Source: Pseudomonas fluorescens (GTDB taxonomy: Bacteria; Pseudomonadota; Gammaproteobacteria; Pseudomonadales; Pseudomonadaceae). Taken from it: a stretch of DNA of 64,000 nucleotides. The notes below the pieces were generated by a model. It made no database searches, was not told where the DNA came from, and saw only the letters and a program-made list of their open reading frames with translations. Below are positions 50,318-58,469 of this stretch, in pieces. The position numbers were made by a program, and so were the translations under genes. Position 1 is the stretch's first letter; each line of letters begins with the position of its first letter. The stretch covers positions 376,101-440,100 of the forward strand of contig NZ_KZ477985.1 in NCBI RefSeq assembly GCF_002837185.1. The letters run 5' to 3'.

Positions 50318-50944
50318 ATGAAGCGTTATGTCGCGACGGCCGCACTCGCCGGTTGGGTGGGGCTGGCGATCCAGCAATACCTGATTCTGTATTCGCGCTG
50401 GTCCAGCGGCGCGAGCCTGCTGGGCGGGTTGATCAGCTTCTTCAGTTTCTTCACGGTGTTGACCAATACCCTGGTCGTCGTGGTGCTGAGCTATTGGCTG
50501 GTCAAGCGCGACTCCGCCGGCAAGCGGTTTTTCCTCGCGCCGGTTATCAGCAGCGCGATTGCCGCGAGCATCGTACTGGTGAGCCTGGCCTACAACCTGC
50601 TGCTGCGGCACTTATGGAGCCCGGAGGGCTTTCAGTTCATCGCTGATGAATTGCTGCATGACGTGATGCCGTTGCTGTTTCTGATCTATTGGTGGCGGTG
50701 CGTGCCCAAGGGCACCCTGCGGCTCAAGCACATTGCCGGGTGGGTGATTTACCCCTTGGTGTACTTCGCTTATGTGCTGCTGCGCGGGCATTTGCTTGGG
50801 CAGTATCAATATCCGTTTTTGGATGTGGGCAGCCTGGGTTACCCACAGGTGCTCGTGAATGCCGGGGGGATTCTGTTGGGTTTCCTGATGATTGCGCTGG
50901 CCGTGATTGGGTTGGACAGGCTTGTCAAACCTGCCTCGGTTTAA
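50318..50944 (+). CDS. Pr6Pr-family integral membrane protein
   Basis: Protein of 208 residues with six hydrophobic helices. Landmarks FFSFFTVLTNTLVVVVL, LLHDVMPLLFLIYWW and YPLVYFAYVLLRG match the bacterial Pr6Pr (FAR-17a/AIG1-like) family. No reaction is established for bacterial members. It is probably co-transcribed with the VF530 gene. Confidence 0.85.
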   Translation: MKRYVATAALAGWVGLAIQQYLILYSRWSSGASLLGGLISFFSFFTVLTNTLVVVVLSYWLVKRDSAGKRFFLAPVISSAIAASIVLVSLAYNLLLRHLWSPEGFQFIADELLHDVMPLLFLIYWWRCVPKGTLRLKHIAGWVIYPLVYFAYVLLRGHLLGQYQYPFLDVGSLGYPQVLVNAGGILLGFLMIALAVIGLDRLVKPASV

Positions 50945-50958
50945 GGCGGGCACAGCCA

Positions 50959-50987
50959 TTGTGGGAGGGGCTTGAACCCTCCCACAG
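50959..50987. repeat. Collapsed REPIN hairpin
   Basis: TTGTGGGAGGGGCTTGAACC followed by CTCCCACAG. The outer arms are joined directly, forming a hairpin between two convergent genes. Confidence 0.7.
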
Positions 50988-51003
50988 TGTGATCGCCTCC
51001 AGG

Positions 51004-51771
51004 TCAGTCTTCGTCGCTGCCTTCAGCGCGCCAGTAACCCACGGCCTTGAGGTACTCCTCATTGACCTTGTGCGTATCCAGCAACACCCGCCGCACCTGA
51101 CGCGACAGCTTGGTTTCGGTGGCGACAAAGCTGTACAGCGTGCCGCCGGGCAGCGTCAGGTTGCGCACCACCTCAAGCAGATCATCCTGGCCGCGCAGTA
51201 CCCAGATGATTTCAACATCCGCCGCACTTTCCAGTGTCTGTCGTTCGGCAGCATCGGCAATTTCAACCACCGCCAGCGCCTTGCGCCCGGCGGGTAATTC
51301 TTCCAGGCGTCGCCCAATGGCGGGCAGGGCGGTTTCATCGCCAATCAGCAGGTAACTGTCGAAGATGTCCGGCACGATCATCGAGCCCCGTGGCCCAGCG
51401 ACATACAGAGGCTGGCCGACCTGCACCTGTTCGGCCCAGGTCGAAGCGGGGCCATCGCCGTGCAGCACGAAGTCGATGTCCAGTTCGCCGGTGCTCAGGT
51501 CGAAACGCCGTGGCGTGTAATCGCGCATTGCAGGTTGTGGGCCGTCGGCCTTGAGGGTGAACGTCGGGCTGTCCAGCGCCGCCTGCTCGGCGGCGTTCTG
51601 CGGGAACAGCAGCTTGATGTGATCGTCACTGCCCAGGCTGATAAAGCCTGCCAGCTCCGGCCCGCCCAGGGTGATGCGACGCATGCGCGGCGTGAGGTCG
51701 ACCACCCGCAGGACTTGCAGGCGGCGACGTTTGATTTCATGGGTAACGCGATGGATGGCTTGTGTGTTCAT
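51004..51771 (-). CDS. Siderophore-interacting protein / ferric-chelate reductase (NfeF/YqjH type)
   Basis: Flavoprotein of 255 residues. The FAD-binding domain shows RRITLGGPEL, RDYTPRRFD and the GPRGSM loop. The NAD(P)-binding half runs from LLIGDETALPAIGRRLEELP to the C-terminal YLKAVGYWRAEGSDED. It should reduce cytosolic ferric siderophores to release iron. It overlaps the upstream PadR gene by 4 bases; in E. coli the corresponding pair yqjH/yqjI is divergent, whereas here it is one operon. Confidence 0.9.
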   Translation of the reverse strand: MNTQAIHRVTHEIKRRRLQVLRVVDLTPRMRRITLGGPELAGFISLGSDDHIKLLFPQNAAEQAALDSPTFTLKADGPQPAMRDYTPRRFDLSTGELDIDFVLHGDGPASTWAEQVQVGQPLYVAGPRGSMIVPDIFDSYLLIGDETALPAIGRRLEELPAGRKALAVVEIADAAERQTLESAADVEIIWVLRGQDDLLEVVRNLTLPGGTLYSFVATETKLSRQVRRVLLDTHKVNEEYLKAVGYWRAEGSDED

Positions 51772-52283
51772 TGGTCTGTCCCGTCGGCAATGGCTTGAGC
51801 GGTGCGATTGAGCAGCGCCGCGACACGAATGATTTCTTCCGGGCTCCAGTGCCCGTTGTGCGAATGCAAGGCGTGGCGCAGGTTGTGCACCGCCTCATGG
51901 ATCTGGGGTGGGCGGTCGTGGCCACGCAGCGAGCGCTTGCTGACATCCAGGCGCATGCGCACGCCATCCAGGGCAACGGCTTGTTCGCTTAAGAAGAGAC
52001 GACCGGCGTCGGTGATTGTGTAGCGTTTTTTTCCGCCATCGGCGTCGCCGCTGATCAGCTCGCTCTCTTCAAGAAAGGTCAGGGTGGGGTAGATCACGCC
52101 GGGACTGGGGCTGTAGGCGCCGTCGAACAGGCTCTCGATGCGGCGGATCAGGTCGTAGCCATGGCAAGGTTGCTCGGCGATCAATGACAACAGCAGCAGC
52201 TTCAGGTCGCCGGGGGCGAATACCCGTGGGCCGCGGCCGCCGCGTTTTTCAAATTCCCCGCGATGCTCGTGTTTCATGCGCAA
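51768..52283 (-). CDS. PadR-family regulator (NfeR/YqjI-like)
   Basis: Protein of 171 residues. The winged helix is LKLLLLSLIAEQPCHGYDLIRRIESL, then YSPSPGVIYPTLTFLEESELIS, and the wing is GGKKRYTIT, closely matching YqjI. The short N-terminal tail (MRMKHEHRGEFEKRGGRG) has only two His, against the long His-rich nickel-binding tail of E. coli YqjI, so nickel sensing may be weakened or absent. It probably represses its own operon through the palindrome at 52301. Confidence 0.88.
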   Translation of the reverse strand: MRMKHEHRGEFEKRGGRGPRVFAPGDLKLLLLSLIAEQPCHGYDLIRRIESLFDGAYSPSPGVIYPTLTFLEESELISGDADGGKKRYTITDAGRLFLSEQAVALDGVRMRLDVSKRSLRGHDRPPQIHEAVHNLRHALHSHNGHWSPEEIIRVAALLNRTAQAIADGTDQ

Positions 52284-52300
52284 GTCCTCTGTACAGGTTT

Positions 52301-52322
52301 AGATATAACTTAAGATATATCT
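52301..52322. promoter_or_regulatory. Near-perfect 22-bp palindrome, PadR operator
   Basis: AGATATAACTTAAG followed by ATATATCT. Ten of eleven base pairs are symmetric. It lies 18 bases before the PadR gene start, a position suited to autorepression. Confidence 0.75.
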
Positions 52323-52418
52323 TTACGCGGAGGATAGTCATTGGCGACCAACGGTCAATGGGGTAGGCACGGGTTTCAGTCATAAGTGAAACAAGTCCGA
52401 TTGGACCTTTTTTATTTA

Positions 52419-52446
52419 TAGAGTTATAACTTTAATTAGAGTTATA
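52419..52446. repeat. Direct repeats TAGAGTTATA
   Basis: TAGAGTTATA occurs at 52419-52428 and 52437-52446, 18 bases apart; the first overlaps the palindrome AGTTATAACT. They may be sites for a pilus regulator. Confidence 0.45.
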
Positions 52447-52770
52447 GCTCGATTTCTTGTCTGGTCCGGTATTGTGCAGGCGCTTTTTACTTCGTGTGGT
52501 CTGCCTCTTACAGTAACTTCTTTATCGTGTTTTTAGGTGTGTAGCCTGTTTCCTACGGATACTTTTAAAGTTTTGGCGAAATGCCATCTTTTTCGCTCAA
52601 CCCCTGTTTACAAGGGCTACGCTCATTTTAGAATGCGCCTGCATACCTGCCTTTAGTTTCGCTTGATCATTGTTTGGCATTGCTGGTTCCAACTAATCGG
52701 CAATGTAATTCGTTGTTAGGGATGTCCTTGGCAATGAACCAATCAATGTTGTCAACTACAGGTATTGACC

Positions 52771-53268
52771 ATGTTCAAAAAGTTTGCTGTTGCTGTTCCC
52801 CTGGCTGTTCTGGCGCTGTCTTCCTCGGTAACTGCTATCGCTGCCGGTGAAGCCAGCCACACCGTCAACCTCAAGGCAAACATCCCGACCACCGTGTTCC
52901 ACGCCCAGCCGCGTGATCCGAACTGGGGCCGTGACGAGACCATGACCTACAACCTGGTCAGCGGTGAATTGGCGCCCCTGAGCGCCATCTACGACATCAA
53001 GAACACCAACGGTTCGGTTGCCGCCTACATCGAAGGTGGGCCGGCGGTGCTGTTCAACGGTGATGCCGCTCAGAACATCCCGGTTACCACTACCCTCAAC
53101 GGAGTGACCCTCACCGGCACGCCACAGGAAGTGGTCAACGAAGCCGACTCCACCCCAGGCGTGGGTGCGGAAATGCGCATCGCTGCCGCCAAGCCTACGG
53201 CGACTCAGCGTGGTTCCTACACCACCACCATTCCGGTGGTGTTCGACGCCGTACTGCCAGCCCTGTGA
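52771..53268 (+). CDS. CS1-type major pilin
   Basis: Protein of 165 residues: signal peptide ending about VTAIAAG, then a mature pilin with the alpha-fimbria pattern (HTVNLKANIPTTVFHAQP near the N-terminus, YDIKNTNGSV in the middle, YTTTIPVVFDAVLP at the end). It has no cysteine, as in CFA/I-class pilins. It is likely the main shaft subunit, with its N-terminal strand completing the next subunit. It is the first gene of the operon. The ATG at 52771 is preferred over a TTG two codons upstream. Confidence 0.88.
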   Translation: MFKKFAVAVPLAVLALSSSVTAIAAGEASHTVNLKANIPTTVFHAQPRDPNWGRDETMTYNLVSGELAPLSAIYDIKNTNGSVAAYIEGGPAVLFNGDAAQNIPVTTTLNGVTLTGTPQEVVNEADSTPGVGAEMRIAAAKPTATQRGSYTTTIPVVFDAVLPAL

Positions 53269-53376
53269 AGCCAATGAGTGCCTGTTAATCACGGGCATTC
53301 ACTTGCAGGTCGGCTGATTCCCTTCTCTGTCCGCCGACCTGATTTTTTTATCTCTTGGCATTCAGGGTATCCGTTC

Positions 53377-55899
53377 ATGTTTCCGATGACGCCTATCGCG
53401 GCTGCGCTTGCGCTGTTGATGTGTACGAGTGCGCTGGCTGCACCTGCTGCCTCCGGCGCTGCAACCCCTGGCAGCTTGATTACCCAGGCCCAAGGCCTGC
53501 CCGCAGGTTTCAGTGATCACTTTTTCGACGTGCCGTTGGCGGTGCGGGTGGACCTTGACCAGCAACCGCTGGGCGAGGCTCTGATTGTGCTGTCACGGGA
53601 TGATCGCGTGACCTTGCTCGAATTCACCGACACCGGCGACAGCAAAGTCCCGGCTGCTACCCGTGATACCTGGCAAGCCCTGTTGGAAAAAGGCGTGGCC
53701 CTGGGCGCCTGCACCCAGGCCTGCCCGGAAAAAATGATCTCGGCGTTCTACAACCTGGAAAGCTCGCAGTTGTCGATCCTCACCCAGGACGTCGAACGCA
53801 GTGACGACATTCCGCGTTTCTATGACCAGCCCGAAGGGGGCAGCCTGGGGCTGATCATTGACAACCAGCTCAACCTCAACGGCAGCCAGGAAGACAGCCT
53901 GGGCGGTCGCTACGGCTTGCAGGCCAGCTCCAGCCTTGGCAACTGGAGCCAGGTGCTCAACCTGCAACTGGCGCGGCAGAGTGGCGATGAAGAACAAGTG
54001 CGCCATGCGATCCACGAGCTGTATACCCAGCGTGAGTTGGAAGGGCAGTTTTTCCGCCTTGGCCATTTCACCCCCAATTCTGATGGTCTGACCCGTCAAC
54101 TGCGCAGCTTCGGCGCCAGCCCCGATACGGCGCTGGGCCTGATGTATGGCAGTTCCGACAGCCTGGCCATCAACAATTCCAAGCCCAGCGTGTACCCGAT
54201 CTACGTCACTGCCAACCGCCAGGCAGCGGTTGAGATCTACCGCAACGGCTTGTTGATCAACACTCAGGCGGTAGCGGCCGGCCTGCAAACCCTGGATACC
54301 CGGCCACTGCCCGGCGGCATTTATGAAGTGGAAGTGCGCCTGGTGGAAGACGGCCTGACCACCAGCACTACCCAGGAGTTGGTCTACAAGCCCAGCAACT
54401 GGCGCAACGCCGAAGACCGCTGGCGCTACAACCTGTTTGCCGGGCGCGAGACCAAACTCTTCAGCAACTGGGATGAGCAAGCCTCGGGCGCGATGACGGC
54501 CGGTGCGTCGCTCAACTATCTGATACACCCGCGCGTGATCCTTGGCCTGTCGGCCCGCCAGGTGCGCGAGCAACTCCAGTACGGCGGGTCGATGGACTGG
54601 ACGGTGGCCAATAACACCAGCGTCTATGCCAACCTGTACCAGACCCGGGAACATGGCACCGGCATGGACCTGCAAGGGCTCTACACCTTGGGCTCAACCA
54701 ACCTGGTGTTCAGCCATAACCGCAGCTGGCTGGACACTCGTGACACCTACGAAACACTGCCGGACGGTACGCGTCTGCGCCGCAATACCTTCGTGGGCGA
54801 GGCCAGCAACACCGCGTTGTCGGTCAACCACCGGCTCGACGCGAAAAACACCCTGAACATGCGCCTGTCCCACAGTGAGGGCAATATCGAGGGCGCTGGG
54901 CTGGACCTGGGCTGGAGCCGCTACGACAACCTGTTCGGCAGCGACGCCAACTGGCGTTTTTCGGTGTTCGACCGACCCGGCAGCGCCGGTACCAATGACG
55001 CACGCAACCGGGGTGTGGATGTGAGCGTGAGTGTCAATCTGGGCAGTGAAGGCCGGCAGATTTCCGGCAGCATCGGCACACGGACTGCCCGTGATGGCGG
55101 GCGCGATAATAACGCCTCGGTGACCTTGCGCCAGGACCTCTCCGATCACTTCCTGCAAAGCGTTTCGGCGACGGCGATCACCGACACCTATGGCGTCGGC
55201 CTGTCGAGCATGGCCAGCTTCAACACGGACGCGCTCAGCGGTGACGGTTTTGTACAGCGCAGTTCCTTCAACGGCGACCTGAGCGGTGGCCTGAACCTCA
55301 ACAGCACCTTCGTTGCCGGTGCCGGCAAGATGCTGCTGAGTAGCCAATACCAAGGCAACGGCGCCGGCATGATCATTGACGTGGAAACCGACCTCGACGA
55401 AATCGCCCTGCGCGCCGACGACCTCGGCGGTGGTGGCGCGATCTTGCGGCCGGGGCGCAACTACGTACCGGTCTCGGCCTACAAGAGCAGCAGCGTGAGC
55501 TTCGACTTTGAAGGTAATCACCCGCCGGCCGCCAATATCCAGCCGCCCCGCACCAGCTATCACCTGAACAAGGGCGGCGTGGATTACCGGAAAATCACCG
55601 TGATGAGAACCGTCACCGTGCTCGGCCGATTGTTGGATGAACGCGGTGCCCCGCTCAAGGGCCATCACGTGATCAACCACGCCAGCCGTGGAGTCAGCGA
55701 AGTGGACGGGTTCTTCTCGATGGAAATGAGTTCCAGCGCGCCAACCCTGCAGGTGCGCTACCAGAACCAGTTGCTCTGTCAGTTCCGCTTGGACCCAAGC
55801 AATGCGCCGAACGAAAACGACGTGTTGATGATCGGCGATTTGCGCTGCACCAAGGACACGCTCGCAGAAGCGACCCACAACGCCGAAACCGCTGGTTAA
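53377..55899 (+). CDS. CS1-type outer-membrane usher (CfaC/TcfC family)
   Basis: Protein of 840 residues with a signal peptide (ALALLMCTSALAAP), an N-terminal domain with paired cysteines (LGACTQACPEK), a long beta-barrel region, and a C-terminal E-set-like domain (VTVLGRLLDERGAPLKGHHV..VDGFFSMEM). It fits alternate (alpha) ushers, not the classical FimD type. It forms the pore and platform for pilus assembly. Confidence 0.9.
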   Translation: MFPMTPIAAALALLMCTSALAAPAASGAATPGSLITQAQGLPAGFSDHFFDVPLAVRVDLDQQPLGEALIVLSRDDRVTLLEFTDTGDSKVPAATRDTWQALLEKGVALGACTQACPEKMISAFYNLESSQLSILTQDVERSDDIPRFYDQPEGGSLGLIIDNQLNLNGSQEDSLGGRYGLQASSSLGNWSQVLNLQLARQSGDEEQVRHAIHELYTQRELEGQFFRLGHFTPNSDGLTRQLRSFGASPDTALGLMYGSSDSLAINNSKPSVYPIYVTANRQAAVEIYRNGLLINTQAVAAGLQTLDTRPLPGGIYEVEVRLVEDGLTTSTTQELVYKPSNWRNAEDRWRYNLFAGRETKLFSNWDEQASGAMTAGASLNYLIHPRVILGLSARQVREQLQYGGSMDWTVANNTSVYANLYQTREHGTGMDLQGLYTLGSTNLVFSHNRSWLDTRDTYETLPDGTRLRRNTFVGEASNTALSVNHRLDAKNTLNMRLSHSEGNIEGAGLDLGWSRYDNLFGSDANWRFSVFDRPGSAGTNDARNRGVDVSVSVNLGSEGRQISGSIGTRTARDGGRDNNASVTLRQDLSDHFLQSVSATAITDTYGVGLSSMASFNTDALSGDGFVQRSSFNGDLSGGLNLNSTFVAGAGKMLLSSQYQGNGAGMIIDVETDLDEIALRADDLGGGGAILRPGRNYVPVSAYKSSSVSFDFEGNHPPAANIQPPRTSYHLNKGGVDYRKITVMRTVTVLGRLLDERGAPLKGHHVINHASRGVSEVDGFFSMEMSSSAPTLQVRYQNQLLCQFRLDPSNAPNENDVLMIGDLRCTKDTLAEATHNAETAG

Positions 55900-55930
55900 C
55901 GGCGGTTCGGATAAAAGAACCGGGATTTTT

Positions 55931-57163
55931 ATGAGTGTTAATACAGCAATCAAACAGTTCGCAGGACCTTGCGTGTTGGCGGTGGCCCTGGGGGCGTTCA
56001 GCCAGCCTGCGCTGGCCATCGTGGAGGAGATTACCGCGGTCTTTCGCCCTGACCCCTCTAACCCCATGAGCAACAAGTTCATCAACACGACGCCGCAAAG
56101 TGGGTTATGCCCTTGGCACGTTCCGGCCAAATGTGAGGCGGTCAATACCTTCAGTATTCGTAATAGCTCGTTCAGGGCCTATTCGACTGGACCCATACCG
56201 GCCTATCCCGACGACCCACGCAAGAGCGCCTACTTCAAGGTGCCTTCAGCATTCCGTGATCTGCAAGTGACGCACAGAGGCACCGGCAGAGTGGAAACGG
56301 TACAGATGCGCATGGCTGGAATTGGAGGGCGGTGGAATGCGCCGGTATCTTCTTGGACGACTACGGATGCAAGGTGGGACCGCTACTGGTACGGGGCGCC
56401 CTCGCCGTGTATGCCGATCAATTACATCGCGGCAGGGGTCAACTTCGCGCTGTTTTTCTGGATCGTGCCTGAAAACGCCGGGGCTTGCAGTGTGACCAAC
56501 GGTTATGGAATCGCGCGTATGAGCTACTCCACGCTTGAGTATGGCTATGAACTCAAGACCCCCAACCCGCTGGGGATGGACGCCGGTGTGTATGAGGGGA
56601 GTATCACTTACAGTATGGGGCCGGGCGGTGACGTCGATTTCGGCGATGCGATGATCCCGGATGACAACGCACTCACCTTTAACTTTACCTTGTCGGTCGA
56701 GCACAACCTCAAGGTTGACCTGCCGCCAGGCGGCAACCGCATCCAATTGCTACCCGAAGGTGGCTGGCAAGCCTGGCTCAATCGCGGGCGCCAACCGACG
56801 CGTCTGTTCCGTGACCAGACCTTCGTCATTTCCGCCAGTGGGCGCTTCAAGATGCAACTCGAATGCAGCCTTGCGGTGGGCAACACCTGTGGCCTGCGCA
56901 ATGGCGCGGGGGACCTGGTGCCGTTGCAGGTGGCTGTCAGCCTGCCATTTGGCATGCAGGACCAGGCCGGGCAAGCCGTCAACAAGCTGCCCCTGCGCCT
57001 GGATGGCGTGGGCACCGAGCTGTTCCAGCCGGTGTTTTATGTGAACAACCGCTCCGGAAAACTGCACTTTGAAGTCGAAAACAACGACGTCAAAGGCATG
57101 CTCGAACATCCGGGCAGCACCTATTCGGGCGTGGTCACGGTGATCTGGGATTCAGAAGTCTGA
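55931..57163 (+). CDS. Pilus tip adhesin, CfaE/CooD-like
   Basis: Protein of 410 residues. The signal peptide ends at QPALA. The N-terminal region (residues about 26-230) is the putative receptor-binding domain and has cysteines in GLCPWHVPAKCEA and PSPCMPIN..GACSV. The C-terminal half (from about FNFTLSVEHNLKVDL) resembles a pilin domain with cysteines in LECSLAVGNTCGL. This two-domain plan matches the tip adhesins of CFA/I pili. The receptor is unknown. Confidence 0.82.
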   Translation: MSVNTAIKQFAGPCVLAVALGAFSQPALAIVEEITAVFRPDPSNPMSNKFINTTPQSGLCPWHVPAKCEAVNTFSIRNSSFRAYSTGPIPAYPDDPRKSAYFKVPSAFRDLQVTHRGTGRVETVQMRMAGIGGRWNAPVSSWTTTDARWDRYWYGAPSPCMPINYIAAGVNFALFFWIVPENAGACSVTNGYGIARMSYSTLEYGYELKTPNPLGMDAGVYEGSITYSMGPGGDVDFGDAMIPDDNALTFNFTLSVEHNLKVDLPPGGNRIQLLPEGGWQAWLNRGRQPTRLFRDQTFVISASGRFKMQLECSLAVGNTCGLRNGAGDLVPLQVAVSLPFGMQDQAGQAVNKLPLRLDGVGTELFQPVFYVNNRSGKLHFEVENNDVKGMLEHPGSTYSGVVTVIWDSEV

Positions 57164-57222
57164 GCGGGTATTGGCCGCATCTCAGCCCCTGGCTGGGCTC
57201 ATTCAATAAGGCGTAATCAAAC

Positions 57223-57981
57223 ATGAAACATGCAGTGTTATCGGTGGGACTGTTCCTGATGTCGCTGAGCGCTTATGCAGGGCCGGCGATCAACGTTGGG
57301 GTGGTCTATGACTATCTGGACGGCGACCGTAGTTCCTACCTCAAGCGGGTCTACAACGGCGGCACCAGTACCGCGTTTATCAAGGTCAATGTGCTGGAGA
57401 TCGTCTACAACGCCGACGGCACGTCCCGGGAAGTGCCCGTCGCGTCGATGACCGACGCCAAAGGCAGCACCACCAATCGCGACGGCCTGATGGCCAGCCC
57501 GGCGCGTCTGATCGTACCGGCCGGCGGGCGTCAGGGCACGCGTTTGCTGTACATGGGCCAGCGAGACAAGGAGCGCTATTTCCGCGTGCGCTTCATTCCG
57601 GTGGTGCCGGAAAAGGAAGATGACTTTGCTGTCACCGATGCCGAGCGCGCCGAATACAAGAACGCCCTGGCAGCCGGGGTCAACGTCATGGCCGGGTACG
57701 GCACGGTGTTCTTCGTGCGTCCGCAAGACACCCGTTTTGATACCCGGATCAGCGAGACCGCCAGCCAGTACAGCTTGCGTAATGCCGGCAACAGCGTGGT
57801 GGTGCTTGATGAGTTCCGCGATTGTTCGGTGGCGAAAAAGACCGACTGTGAGGCCACCACCAAGCACCACATTCTGCCCGGTCGCCAGTTGGTGCTCGAG
57901 AAAAAGCCGGAGCGCCAGTTCAACTTCCAGATGATCGAGGGCCGCAACAAAAAACCGATGTCGGTCAACAGTAACGGGTGA
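57223..57981 (+). CDS. Alpha-type pilus chaperone
   Basis: Periplasmic protein of 252 residues with signal peptide MKHAVLSVGLFLMSLSAYAG and a PapD-like two-domain fold: SPARLIVPAGGRQGTRLLYMG holds the strand and Arg pattern of chaperones, and RYFRVRFIPVVPE is the conserved F1-G1 region. It donates a strand to unassembled pilins. In enterotoxigenic E. coli the chaperone gene comes first; here it is fourth. Confidence 0.85.
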   Translation: MKHAVLSVGLFLMSLSAYAGPAINVGVVYDYLDGDRSSYLKRVYNGGTSTAFIKVNVLEIVYNADGTSREVPVASMTDAKGSTTNRDGLMASPARLIVPAGGRQGTRLLYMGQRDKERYFRVRFIPVVPEKEDDFAVTDAERAEYKNALAAGVNVMAGYGTVFFVRPQDTRFDTRISETASQYSLRNAGNSVVVLDEFRDCSVAKKTDCEATTKHHILPGRQLVLEKKPERQFNFQMIEGRNKKPMSVNSNG

Positions 57982-58469
57982 TGACTATGTTCAAGCAACT
58001 GACGGTGCTGACGGTACTGATGGCGCCCGTGCTGATGGGCGAGCGGGCGCTGGCGTTCCAGGAGCGCCACACGTTCGATGTGTCGGTGACCATCCCGATC
58101 CATGAGGCTTATGTGCTGCCCTCCGAGCCCGACTGGATGGGGCGTGACCAGGTGCTGGCCTGGGACCTGGCGACTGCCCGGTTGGGACGCCTGCGCAAGA
58201 ACTTCGACGTAAAAAACATCAATGGCGGGGTGGCCGCGCGCCTGGGGGATACGCCTTACCTGTTGAGTGGCCGCAACCGTATCGAACTGCAGGTGTTGTT
58301 CAACCGGGTGCCGCTGACGCTGGATTCGACCCTGGTCCTCAGCGCCGACGAGGCACGTGCCGGCCGCCGCGCCGAGCTGGAAATTGCCGCCATCGAACCG
58401 GCGGACGGTTACAAGGGCGGCGAGTATTATGGCACGGTGCACCTGCTGTTTGATTTTCCGGCGCCTTGA
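57981..58469 (+). CDS. Second CS1-type pilin-like subunit
   Basis: Protein of 162 residues with signal peptide ending about RALAF. It is related to the major pilin (HTFDVSVTIPIHEAYVLPSEPDW near the start, FDVKNINGGVAARLG, YYGTVHLLFDFPAP at the end). It overlaps the chaperone stop by one base (TGATG). It may be a minor subunit, initiator or terminator of assembly. Its stop directly abuts the stop of the convergent effector gene. Confidence 0.82.
   Translation: MTMFKQLTVLTVLMAPVLMGERALAFQERHTFDVSVTIPIHEAYVLPSEPDWMGRDQVLAWDLATARLGRLRKNFDVKNINGGVAARLGDTPYLLSGRNRIELQVLFNRVPLTLDSTLVLSADEARAGRRAELEIAAIEPADGYKGGEYYGTVHLLFDFPAP

Larger units (their letters stand above)
52284..52770. other. AT-rich intergenic region before the pilus operon
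   Basis: 487 bases. The left end carries the PadR palindrome. The remainder is markedly AT-rich compared with the flanks, holds direct repeats (listed) and must contain the pilus promoter. A weak hairpin GTCC-GATT-GGAC followed by T lies near 52396. I see no gene or RNA I can name. Confidence 0.7.
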
